This document shows, piece by piece, positions 1 through 8,003 of a stretch of DNA of 64,000 bases. The notes beneath the pieces were generated by a model. The model was not told the origin of the DNA. It saw only the letters and a program-made list of their open reading frames with translations, and searched no databases. The position numbers were made by a program, and so were the translations under genes. How positions within the stretch are numbered: position 1 is the stretch's first letter; every line of letters begins with the position of its first letter. The stretch comes from Olivibacter jilunii (GTDB taxonomy: Bacteria > Bacteroidota > Bacteroidia > Sphingobacteriales > Sphingobacteriaceae): contig NZ_LR027859.1 in the NCBI RefSeq assembly GCF_900607235.1, forward strand, positions 62,001 to 126,000, in the 5' to 3' direction.

Positions 1-263
1 TCTTTACCCTTTTCCGTATCCAAAATTAAGTCATAACCGATAGATTGCAATACTTCCTTGAATTTATTTAACTGAACTGCAATAGAGTCAAATACAACCT
101 TTACGGTTTGGGTAGCATAGTTCACTTCAGCATTATGCACTCCGAATATCGATTTAATCATAGATTCTACGCTTACACCGCAAGCTGCAAAGGTCACTCC
201 CAGGACAGGGAGCGACGCGGTTTCTATATTTTCTTTGCTTAACATTTCCTTCGATTTTGACAT
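1..263 (-). CDS. Copper-type P-type ATPase, N-terminal HMA domain (partial)
   Basis: Only the first 87 or so codons are present; the gene continues past the left edge. The start is ATG at 263. The product begins MSKSKEML and then has one heavy-metal-associated domain (about residues 17-80) with the pattern LGVTFAAC...SVESM. This is typical of the leading domain of copper-translocating P1B ATPases, which pump Cu(I) out of the cytoplasm. The usual CxxC metal site (TCAAC) reads TFAAC, so the first cysteine is replaced by phenylalanine and the domain may bind metal weakly or not at all. The catalytic part cannot be seen, so a free HMA protein is possible, but the spacing and SVESM context favour an ATPase. 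It lies downstream of the terminator of the copper operon and probably has its own promoter. Confidence 0.7.
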   Translation of the reverse strand, partial: MSKSKEMLSKENIETASLPVLGVTFAACGVSVESMIKSIFGVHNAEVNYATQTVKVVFDSIAVQLNKFKEVLQSIGYDLILDTEKGK

Positions 264-264
264 T

Positions 265-287
265 ACAAGGGTAAGTAGGGACCTTGT
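265..287. promoter_or_regulatory. Interrupted dyad upstream of the metal ATPase, possible operator
   Basis: ACAAGG (265-270) and CCTTGT (282-287) form an inverted repeat with an 11-base spacer immediately before the ATPase start at 263. CTTG/CAAG dyads are common in operators of MerR-family metal sensors, but no such regulator is in the window. The position, between start codon and likely promoter, would also suit a repressor. The assignment is tentative. Confidence 0.3.
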
Positions 288-343
288 CCGATACTTTACA
301 TGATTTCGATAAAAGTTTACATAATTTTTAATTAAAAAAGTGA

Positions 344-360
344 TGCCTTTTAAAAAGGCA
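344..360 (-). terminator. Rho-independent terminator of the copper operon
   Basis: TGCCTTTT (344-351) and AAAAGGCA (353-360) are perfectly complementary. Reading leftward on the minus strand the hairpin is followed by TCACTTTTTTAATT. It lies 28 bases past the multicopper oxidase stop, so it closes the long minus-strand operon before the next ATPase gene. Confidence 0.75.
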
Positions 361-388
361 CCACTTGGACTAATCTCCACACTAAAAA

Positions 389-2899
389 CTAAAATCGTAC
401 CAATAGACCTCCTCCCCAGCGATACCTTGAATCGTAGCCAGCTGAGATTGATAACTTCTTTGCAAGCATATATTCAATGTCCAAATGATATTCTTTATCT
501 GTATTTGCACGCCAGTTAAAGAACATTCGTGGAAGTAGCCATTGCTCTCCCTCAAGTTCAGCCCTTACACGCCCCTTCATATTCACACTTACATCTGCTT
601 CAATAAAAAATGGTAACGTATACCTGAAACCGAGAACCGGGAGTTCATAATCCTGTTCAAAGGTTTGTCTACCGTTAAATACGTTATAGTATTTTTGCTG
701 TAAGCCCCGAAATCCGATATAAGGCCTCAACCAATCATTCAGATACCTTTCATATGACACTTCGGCTTCATACTGACCGCCATAGTTTGCATTTGCTTCT
801 AGACGAAAAGCGTTTCGCGAATTAAAGTAGTTGGCCTGTAATTCACTCATATGGCTTTTGGCAGCAAAATTTCCGTAAAAAAACCACTGTCTATCTTCCT
901 TAAATAAATTCTTGAGAGGTGCTGTAGCCAACGCAGTGTCACGCTTGCTTCCTTCATAATGCACGATGCGTGCCATGCCGCTCATCATATGATATAAGAT
1001 ATGACAATGAAAGAACCAGTCTTTATCCTCATCCGCAGCAAACTCGATGGTAACGCTGGTCATTGGTGGAACATCAACTGTATGTTTAAGTGGGGAGTAG
1101 TCCCCGTTTTTATTCAGAACCCTGAAAAAGTGGCCATGCAAATGCATGGGGTGATTCATCATCGTGGTATTCTCCAAAGTGAACTGTACAACTTCACCCT
1201 TCTTCACGTTGATCATATCGGCTTCCGATAGTACTTTTTTATTGATTGACCACACGTAGCGGTACATATTGCCTGTCAGCGTAAGATGATAATTCTTTTT
1301 TGTACGAGCAGGATCAAAAGTGGTTTTTTCCAAGGCCTTCAGCATGTCGTAATTAAATACTACATCTGCCATTGAATCCTGTCCGATTTGGTGATCAGCC
1401 ATTTCATCGTGCATGGAATGATCCATGTTTTTTTCGTTATGCTCCTTCGTTTCCCTATGCTGTCCATATGCTTTATGGTCGGCACTGTCCTGTTCCAACT
1501 TCATTTTCGCCATATCGTTGCTCTCCATATTGTGTCCACCGTGATCCTGTTTTTGTAAGGAATCCAGTATCTTCTCCCCGTCATCCATCTTCATATCATG
1601 AGCGGGGTACTGATTGTCGGATTGGGACTGTTTTTCCTGAGAAACTTTTTTAGGCGCCTTGTTTTTTTCTTCCATACCACCCATGTCCATTCCGTCCATA
1701 TCGGTGTTTTCCGTCGCCCCATGATTCATGCCGTTCATTTTCATTCGTCCTGGAAAATTTACGGTCATATCCATCATCATTTTGTTCATGTTCCATACAT
1801 CCGGCTTAGAAATGTCTCTTGCCATTACCTTCTCACCAGAGCCGATAAACACAGAAGTAGAACCGGAAATATCCTGTGGGGTAGCCCGCAATTCATAGGC
1901 ACCGTCGGATGGTACGGTGATCAGGAAATCATAGGTTTCCGCCGTTCCGATCAATATCCTATCAATAGATATTGGGCTAACATCTAAGCCGTCTGCCGCT
2001 ATAAGGAGCATTTTTCCTCCTCCGTAATTCAGGTAAAAATAAGTAGACGAAGAGCCATTGATTACTCTTACTCGAAGACGGTCACCCGGTTTATATTGCG
2101 ACAGATCAATGGAACGTTTTCCGTTTACCAGAAAAGCATCGTAATAGACATCTGATAGATCCATTGCAGGCATCCTTGTCCATGCACTTTTTACCCTTTG
2201 GAAATAAGACCCGTGCGAAATCAGTTTATCAAGACTTTGCGCATAACCCTTTTTGATGGTATACCACTCACTTGCGGGGTCGTTACGCCGGAGGGTGCGA
2301 TGAACTTCGGATGGGTTTTCATTGGTCCAGTCCGACAATAGTAGAACAACGTCGTGATCTACGGTATGTGCTTCCTTTTTTGGATGTATTAAAATAGATC
2401 CATATAACCCACTCTGTTCCTGCAACATTGTATGAGAGTGATACCAATAGGTTCCGCTCTGTTTTAAAGGAAAGACAAACTTTCGGACGCCTCCTGGTTT
2501 TATGGGTGGGGTAGTGAGATAAGGAACGCCATCTTCGATATTGGGTAACAATAGCCCATGCCAGTGCGTGGAGGTCTCGTGATGATGTAGCATATTATGA
2601 ACATAAATAATAGCTGTATCACCCTCGGTAAACTCAAGTGTCGGCGCCGGAATCTGTCCATTTATGGCAATTGCCCGAACTATTTTATTGTTTGCGTAAT
2701 TGACAGTTGTATCGCTCACATAGAGGTGGTAGGTAACTGTTTTTTCGGAGCCTGAAGACACTTCAATTTTATGGGACAGTGGATTGTCAAGCGCGTTTTT
2801 ATTAGGATGCGAATGCTGCGCTGATGCCAGCGTAGCAAATGCTAACTGAACGGCTACCAATATTATTTTCATTATATTTTTACTTTTCATCATCTTCAT
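389..2899 (-). CDS. Multicopper oxidase (CopA/PcoA type) with C-terminal CopB-like beta-barrel
   Basis: The 836-residue product starts with a signal peptide (to about residue 28, ending LASAQ). The cupredoxin copper motifs are HWHG (112-115), YWYHSH (151-156), HPMHLHGH (583-590) and HCHILYHMMSGM (631-642), which supply the trinuclear cluster and the type 1 site with its axial Met. This matches periplasmic CopA/PcoA oxidases that convert Cu(I) to less toxic Cu(II). Residues about 372-510 form a long low-complexity insert rich in Met, His and Asp, likely to bind copper. After the oxidase, residues about 665-836 have alternating aromatic/polar strands and end in VRF, like an outer membrane barrel of the CopB type, which is normally a separate protein. 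The fusion would tether the oxidase to the outer membrane; this is inferred. It is the last gene of the operon, 8 bases after the ATPase. Confidence 0.9.
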   Translation of the reverse strand: MKMMKSKNIMKIILVAVQLAFATLASAQHSHPNKNALDNPLSHKIEVSSGSEKTVTYHLYVSDTTVNYANNKIVRAIAINGQIPAPTLEFTEGDTAIIYVHNMLHHHETSTHWHGLLLPNIEDGVPYLTTPPIKPGGVRKFVFPLKQSGTYWYHSHTMLQEQSGLYGSILIHPKKEAHTVDHDVVLLLSDWTNENPSEVHRTLRRNDPASEWYTIKKGYAQSLDKLISHGSYFQRVKSAWTRMPAMDLSDVYYDAFLVNGKRSIDLSQYKPGDRLRVRVINGSSSTYFYLNYGGGKMLLIAADGLDVSPISIDRILIGTAETYDFLITVPSDGAYELRATPQDISGSTSVFIGSGEKVMARDISKPDVWNMNKMMMDMTVNFPGRMKMNGMNHGATENTDMDGMDMGGMEEKNKAPKKVSQEKQSQSDNQYPAHDMKMDDGEKILDSLQKQDHGGHNMESNDMAKMKLEQDSADHKAYGQHRETKEHNEKNMDHSMHDEMADHQIGQDSMADVVFNYDMLKALEKTTFDPARTKKNYHLTLTGNMYRYVWSINKKVLSEADMINVKKGEVVQFTLENTTMMNHPMHLHGHFFRVLNKNGDYSPLKHTVDVPPMTSVTIEFAADEDKDWFFHCHILYHMMSGMARIVHYEGSKRDTALATAPLKNLFKEDRQWFFYGNFAAKSHMSELQANYFNSRNAFRLEANANYGGQYEAEVSYERYLNDWLRPYIGFRGLQQKYYNVFNGRQTFEQDYELPVLGFRYTLPFFIEADVSVNMKGRVRAELEGEQWLLPRMFFNWRANTDKEYHLDIEYMLAKKLSISAGYDSRYRWGGGLLVRF

Positions 2900-2907
2900 C
2901 CTTTATT

Positions 2908-4983
2908 TCAGTTTCCTACTTTTAGTAGACTGGCATTGATAGCAACAACGACGGTACTCACGCTCATCAGAATAGCTCCAGCGGCTGGGCTCAAAAGAAT
3001 TCCCTGTCCGTAAAGTACACCCGCAGCCAATGGTAGGGCGATAACATTGTATCCAGTGGCCCATATCAGGTTTTGGATCATTTTACGATAGGTTGCCTTC
3101 CCGAAAAGGATGAGATTAGCAACGTCTTTTGGGTTGCTGTTTACTAATACGATACCTGCTGTCTCCGCAGCTATATCGGATCCTGACCCAACAGCGATAC
3201 CAACATCGGCTTGAGCAAGTGCTGGTGCATCATTGACGCCGTCTCCCGTCATGGCTACATATTCACCTGTTTTTTGCAGCTCTTTTATTTTTTCCAGTTT
3301 TTGATGCGGTAAAACCTCCGCAAAGAAACTGTCCATATTCAGTTTACTGGCTACAGATGCAGCCACTTCTTTATTATCTCCTGTTAGCAAGATAGATTTA
3401 ATATGGTGATCGTGTAATGTACGGATTGCATCAGCGGATTCGGGACGAACGGTGTCGGCCAATGCAATATAACCGATCGGCATTTCATCAAGCAGCACAA
3501 ATACGACAGTAGACGCTTTATCGGTGTCCGGTTCGATCGGTAAATTCAGTTTATTTTCTTTAAGGTAACCCGGACTGACTACTTTTATATGCTGTCCCTC
3601 TACATCTGCCTCCACTCCTTTACCAGTGATAGCGTTGAAATTCTTTGTCTTCGGAATATCGATATTCAGATCTTTAACCTTTTGGATAATACCTGTAGCA
3701 ATGGGATGTTCTGAATTTTGTTCTAAAGCCGAAGCAAATCGTAGTATTGCAAGCTCGTCTAGGCCGCTTTGATAACTAACCACCTTCGACACCTCAAACT
3801 TACCTACAGTGAGTGTTCCGGTCTTATCGAAAACCAGCGTAGTGATCTTACGGGCATTTTCAAAAGCTGTCCGATTTTTGATCAACAAGCCATTCTTGGC
3901 AGACTGAGCAGTCGATTTGGCAACTACTAAGGGAACCGCCAACCCAAGGGCGTGGGGACAGCAGATGACAACCACGGCAACCATACGCTCGATGGAAAAT
4001 GCCAGATCTTTCCCTCCAGCAAAATACCAATAGGAGAAGGTAAGGATTCCTATCACAATCGCTATCAAGGTAAGCCATCTGGCAGCAGTATTGGCCAGAA
4101 GCTGAGTTTTGGATTTTGAATTCTGCGCATCCTGAACTAGTTTGATCACTTGCGATAAATATGATTGCTCTGATCCATGAGCAACTGAAATCCTGATGGC
4201 ACCGTTTCCGTTGATGGATCCGGCAATTACCTCATCTCCTTTTCGTTTCTGCACGGGTTTCGACTCACCAGTAAGCATGCTCTCGTTTAAAGAACTTTCA
4301 CCCTCTACTATGGTGCCATCGGCAGCGACTTTTTCCCCTGGCTTGATCAGTATGACATCGCCTGTTTTCAGATCGGCTGTTTTGACTTCATTGACCAGAC
4401 CCCCCGTTACCAAATGTGCTTCATCTGGCATCAGCTGTACAAGTAACTCAAGTTCTCTGGAAGCACCCGCAATAGATTTCATTTCGATCCAATGCCCTAG
4501 CAACATAATCAGGATCAAGGTTGAAAGCTCCCAGAAAAAATCCATCCCTGTCAACCCGAATACCGTTGCAACACTATATCCATAGGCTACGGTAATCGCA
4601 AAACCAATCAGGGTCATCATGCCCGGATCTTTGCTGCGCATTTCATCCGTCCATCCTCTAAGAAACGGCCATCCGCCGTAAAAAAACACCACCGTTGAAA
4701 GTATCGCCAAGACATATTGATCTCCCGGAAATTCGACATGAATACCTAGCCATTGCTGGATCATGGGAGACAGAAGGAGTACCGGAACGGTAAGTATAAG
4801 AACTACATAAAAGCGTTTTCGGAAATCGGCGATCATCATTGCATGATGATCGTTTCCTGCATGTTCCATGGGCGAATTATGTGTAGGATGTGTCCCGTTG
4901 CCGTGCTTTGGATGTGCTAGCTGACTATGGATATGATGGTGATCACTACTGTGTTTGCCTCCATGAGAATGAGAATGTTCCAT
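2908..4983 (-). CDS. copB: Copper-translocating P-type ATPase, CPH (CopB) type
   Basis: This is a 691-residue inner membrane pump. The first 50 or so residues are a His-rich tail (HSHSH, HHHIH, HDHH-like runs) instead of an HMA domain. The actuator motif TGES is at 238-241, the transmembrane metal motif CPHALGLAVP at 342-351, the phosphorylation motif DKTGT at 386-390, and a GDGVND hinge lies further on. A CPH rather than CPC motif marks the P1B-3 group (CopB), linked to Cu(II)/Ag(I) export. It lies between the haem-binding-domain gene (27-base gap) and the multicopper oxidase (8-base gap), so co-transcription is very likely. The symbol refers to the CopB ATPase, not the unrelated outer membrane protein of the same name. 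Confidence 0.9.
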   Translation of the reverse strand: MEHSHSHGGKHSSDHHHIHSQLAHPKHGNGTHPTHNSPMEHAGNDHHAMMIADFRKRFYVVLILTVPVLLLSPMIQQWLGIHVEFPGDQYVLAILSTVVFFYGGWPFLRGWTDEMRSKDPGMMTLIGFAITVAYGYSVATVFGLTGMDFFWELSTLILIMLLGHWIEMKSIAGASRELELLVQLMPDEAHLVTGGLVNEVKTADLKTGDVILIKPGEKVAADGTIVEGESSLNESMLTGESKPVQKRKGDEVIAGSINGNGAIRISVAHGSEQSYLSQVIKLVQDAQNSKSKTQLLANTAARWLTLIAIVIGILTFSYWYFAGGKDLAFSIERMVAVVVICCPHALGLAVPLVVAKSTAQSAKNGLLIKNRTAFENARKITTLVFDKTGTLTVGKFEVSKVVSYQSGLDELAILRFASALEQNSEHPIATGIIQKVKDLNIDIPKTKNFNAITGKGVEADVEGQHIKVVSPGYLKENKLNLPIEPDTDKASTVVFVLLDEMPIGYIALADTVRPESADAIRTLHDHHIKSILLTGDNKEVAASVASKLNMDSFFAEVLPHQKLEKIKELQKTGEYVAMTGDGVNDAPALAQADVGIAVGSGSDIAAETAGIVLVNSNPKDVANLILFGKATYRKMIQNLIWATGYNVIALPLAAGVLYGQGILLSPAAGAILMSVSTVVVAINASLLKVGN

Positions 4984-5010
4984 AACTGTATTGTTTACTC
5001 GGTTTATACT

Positions 5011-5487
5011 TTACAATTTAGCATCGATCTTGTTTCTTAATTCCTTCGACCAGTTGATCAGAAGTGCGACTTCCTCTTTCGTTAGCCTCGCATCCCTATG
5101 GATAAGAGTATACGTCTTTAGAGGCATCGTCCGGTCCTTTAATTGGCTCTCGATTGACCGAAGCTTATTGTATCGTTTCTTTATTGGATATGATCCGAAT
5201 TCGTCAAAATTAAGTTCCTCTTTTCCATGGATAATGTGGTTTTCCATAAACCTAGCAAAAGGCTGTATGTTACTATACCATGGATACTCCGTACGATTGC
5301 TATGGCAGTCAAAGCACGCCTTTTTTAACACAGCGTTTACCGGTTGTGGGACTGTATATATATGAGTAATAGCATTTGTCCCTGCCGATCCGGTGTTTCT
5401 TTTCTCTCTTGGAATCAGTTGTATCAGTAACATCGCAAACAAAAGGAAAATCCCGATCACTAACACCAGTCTTCTTAACGTATTCAT
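5011..5487 (-). CDS. Haem-binding domain protein, membrane anchored
   Basis: The 158-residue product has one N-terminal transmembrane segment (about 7-25) and then a short extracytoplasmic domain. A single CxxCH c-type haem motif, CFDCH (58-62), is followed by SNRTEYPWYSNIQP and a C-terminal RLTKEEVALLINW region. This arrangement fits the small haem-binding domain family (Pfam Haem_bd) of Bacteroidota. It lies inside the copper operon between the CusB-like adaptor and the CPH-type ATPase. A redox role with the multicopper oxidase is possible but not shown. Confidence 0.75.
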   Translation of the reverse strand: MNTLRRLVLVIGIFLLFAMLLIQLIPREKRNTGSAGTNAITHIYTVPQPVNAVLKKACFDCHSNRTEYPWYSNIQPFARFMENHIIHGKEELNFDEFGSYPIKKRYNKLRSIESQLKDRTMPLKTYTLIHRDARLTKEEVALLINWSKELRNKIDAKL

Positions 5488-5565
5488 AAGAACGTTTATT
5501 TAAAATTAAATAATTTAACAAAAATTTACTACTTTTTTGTCTCTTAATGAATATCATTCAGGAAG

Positions 5566-6774
5566 CTAAACGTCTTGTAAAGGATGTTTCCCTTTTTTCA
5601 AGACATACTCGCTATAGAGTAAATAGGCACCGGTGACTACCACTGTGTCGCCTACTTTCAAACCTGATCTGATTTCAACTTGTTCAAAGGATTCTAGCCC
5701 TGTGGTCACTTTTCTCGGTTCAAAGCGCTCATTATCCAGCGCAATCCACACATGTTGGGTATCTCCATCATTGATAACGGCATTTATGGGAATCGACAAG
5801 TATTCGGACGACGACTTTTTGGATAGCATGATATTAGCCTGCATCCCGGGTTGCCAACGGTTGTCCAGATTGGGGATACTTCCACGAATCTGCAAAATCT
5901 GTTCGTTGCTCGCCAGGTTAGGTGTTATAAACTCAACGGTCATGTCTTGCGGATCATTTTCCCAGCCAGCAACCATTACTTTCAATGTTTGACCTTCCTT
6001 TATTTGGCCAATTTCGGAAGGATATACGTCTGCCTCGACCCACAAACGCTGGTAGCTTTCTAATTGTAGTAAGGTGGCACCTTCTGATACATACTGGCCT
6101 TCGGTAATAGAAATCTCAGAAACTTTGCCGCTTTGCGGCGCATAATACGTAATGTAAGGATTTGTTCTTTTTGTATCTGCCAGGTGTTTGATTTGCGTAT
6201 CGGATTGGCCATATAGAATCAGTTTCTGTTTGGACGCTTTATGAATATCCTGAAATCTCCTGTCGTTATTGAACTGCGCGGATTGTGCAAGCGCCATCAG
6301 GTATTCTTCTTGCAAGGTCAACAATTCTTCTGAGTAAATTTTATAAATGGCCTGCCCTTTTCCTACTGATACGCCGGTCTCTTTTACATATAGTTCTTCG
6401 ATCCTTCCGGCAACCCTGCTGCTAATAAACGTCGTCTGTTCCGGATTGACAACAAGTTTTCCATTTAAATAACTATTGTCTTCAAATCCTTCGGTTCCGA
6501 TTATAGCTGTTGTGATGTTAGCCAATGCCTGTTGATCCTTACTCAGAGTCAGACCTTTGTCTTTGTTGTTTTTATTGAAGGGGACAAGATCCATACCACA
6601 GATGGGACAAGTCCCTGGTTTATTCTGAACGATCTGTGGATGCATCGGACAGGTAAACGTTTTAAGCGAAGCATTCCCTTTCGCACCCTTCTCTTTCTCC
6701 GAACATGCGGCAATGATAATGGACGGCGACACGACCGTGAACAATACCGTCTTTAAAAAGGTTTCTCTTTTCAT
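5566..6774 (-). CDS. cusB: CusB-type RND efflux adaptor with heavy-metal-binding domain
   Basis: The 402-residue product looks like a lipoprotein, with Cys24 in IIAACSEK. It then has a small heavy-metal-binding domain with FTCPMHP (about 40-46) and CPICGMDL (56-63), followed by the barrel-sandwich and beta-barrel layout of membrane fusion proteins (VAGRIEELYVKETG, APQSGKVSEISITEGQYV, VVVTGAYLLYSEYVL). Such adaptors connect a CusA pump to a TolC-type channel and can bind Cu(I)/Ag(I) in the periplasm. It sits 2 bases downstream of a second, different adaptor gene, so one operon encodes two. The spacing to the haem-binding-domain gene is 78 bases. Confidence 0.88.
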   Translation of the reverse strand: MKRETFLKTVLFTVVSPSIIIAACSEKEKGAKGNASLKTFTCPMHPQIVQNKPGTCPICGMDLVPFNKNNKDKGLTLSKDQQALANITTAIIGTEGFEDNSYLNGKLVVNPEQTTFISSRVAGRIEELYVKETGVSVGKGQAIYKIYSEELLTLQEEYLMALAQSAQFNNDRRFQDIHKASKQKLILYGQSDTQIKHLADTKRTNPYITYYAPQSGKVSEISITEGQYVSEGATLLQLESYQRLWVEADVYPSEIGQIKEGQTLKVMVAGWENDPQDMTVEFITPNLASNEQILQIRGSIPNLDNRWQPGMQANIMLSKKSSSEYLSIPINAVINDGDTQHVWIALDNERFEPRKVTTGLESFEQVEIRSGLKVGDTVVVTGAYLLYSEYVLKKGKHPLQDV

Positions 6775-6776
6775 AA

Positions 6777-8003
6777 TTAGCTGTCTTTTTGCGTGATGAT
6801 GAAACTTTCACTATCTACCAAATAATAGGCATTTTCCGCAACGGACCATTCGCCGATATTATTTAATATTTGAACTTGTCCATTGACTGTAACACCACTT
6901 TTAACTTCAGTAGGTACAAAAACGCTCCCCTGTTTTTTGAATACAATTGATCGGCTACCCAATTTTAATACCGCCTGCTTCGGAAGCCACCAACCGCTTG
7001 TGATCGTTGTTGGGATTTTTCCACGTAGTAACTCACCAACCCGGAGATTCGTGGTTGCCCCATAAACCCTCGCCAGCGTGAAATTTTCCCCTGCCCTGTA
7101 GGTAGGTTCGAGTAGCTCAACCCTATCCAAATAACTTTTGCCCGGGTTTGCTGTGCTATTGTAGAGTATTCTTGCATTTAATTTGACCATGGTAGCCAGT
7201 TGAGGAGCGATGGAAAACTCTGCGATCAGATCCCTGTTGGTATAAATATTGAACAATCCTTGGCCCACGCTGATATACTGCCCTTCCCGTAGTATCAGTG
7301 GGGTAGTAGTCGCAGTGGTTGGAGTGCTTGTTGCGTTGCCTAGAGACATGGAATTCCCTCTCGACATCCCCTCCATACCGCCATCTATGCTAGGAGCCAG
7401 AGCTGCCGCTGTAACCGGAGCTGGGGATGTGCCTTTTTCCAAGATGTAGCCATCCGCTGGACTATAGATGGACACCCGATAGTCCGGTTGACCTTTCTGT
7501 AATATGCTATTAATCTGCTGCTGCGTTAACCCAAGAAAGCGAAGTTTGTTGATTGCCTTGTTGTATAACTGTTCGTTGGTCATTTTATTTCCCTTCAGCA
7601 GTAATAACTCCCGCTGTGCTGAAACCAGTTCAGGAGAATATATTTGCATGATCAGTTGGCCACGCCTGACAGGCTGATAGTTATATTTTATATACAGTTT
7701 TTCAATTCTTCCTCCAACACGAGAGCTGATCGATGTATTATTTCTGGTATCCAACGTTACTTTACCGGGAACTTCAACCATCAAAACCTGTATACCGCTA
7801 TCGGCCTTAGTAGTCGATATACTGGTTTTAATCTGTTCATTTACCGGTTTCAATAACGATTGAAGACTAGCATCTACTGGGGACTTTCCGTGCTGTTCAT
7901 GCCCCTTACTCGGAACCTGATCGGGTTTTTCCTGCCGACAACTAATGATCAGAGCCGTCAAGTAAAAAAGCACTATACGCTTATTTATAAAGTTCTTTCT
8001 CAT
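6777..8003 (-). CDS. Second CusB-type RND efflux adaptor lipoprotein
   Basis: The 408-residue product has a likely lipobox Cys22 (ALIISCRQ) and a short His-containing region, but no CPMHP/CPICGM domain. The adaptor core is recognisable: SSRVGGRIEKLYIKYNYQPV, a helical hairpin about residues 130-175, and YSPADGYILEKG. Between the lipoyl half and the barrel there is a loop of about 50 residues rich in Met, Ser, Thr and Gly (around 205-240). It overlaps the upstream TolC-like gene by 23 bases and is followed 2 bases later by the other adaptor. The two adaptors may form a heteromeric ring or serve different steps; this is inference. Confidence 0.85.
   Translation of the reverse strand: MRKNFINKRIVLFYLTALIISCRQEKPDQVPSKGHEQHGKSPVDASLQSLLKPVNEQIKTSISTTKADSGIQVLMVEVPGKVTLDTRNNTSISSRVGGRIEKLYIKYNYQPVRRGQLIMQIYSPELVSAQRELLLLKGNKMTNEQLYNKAINKLRFLGLTQQQINSILQKGQPDYRVSIYSPADGYILEKGTSPAPVTAAALAPSIDGGMEGMSRGNSMSLGNATSTPTTATTTPLILREGQYISVGQGLFNIYTNRDLIAEFSIAPQLATMVKLNARILYNSTANPGKSYLDRVELLEPTYRAGENFTLARVYGATTNLRVGELLRGKIPTTITSGWWLPKQAVLKLGSRSIVFKKQGSVFVPTEVKSGVTVNGQVQILNNIGEWSVAENAYYLVDSESFIITQKDS

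Noticed and set aside
1001-1987. Several plus-strand frames over the multicopper oxidase
   Set aside because: They are antisense readings of the Met/His-rich and cupredoxin codons and have unlikely composition.
5309-5557. 82-residue minus-strand frame overlapping the haem-binding-domain gene
   Set aside because: It is a shadow of the gene at 5011-5487, which has the CxxCH motif and membrane anchor.
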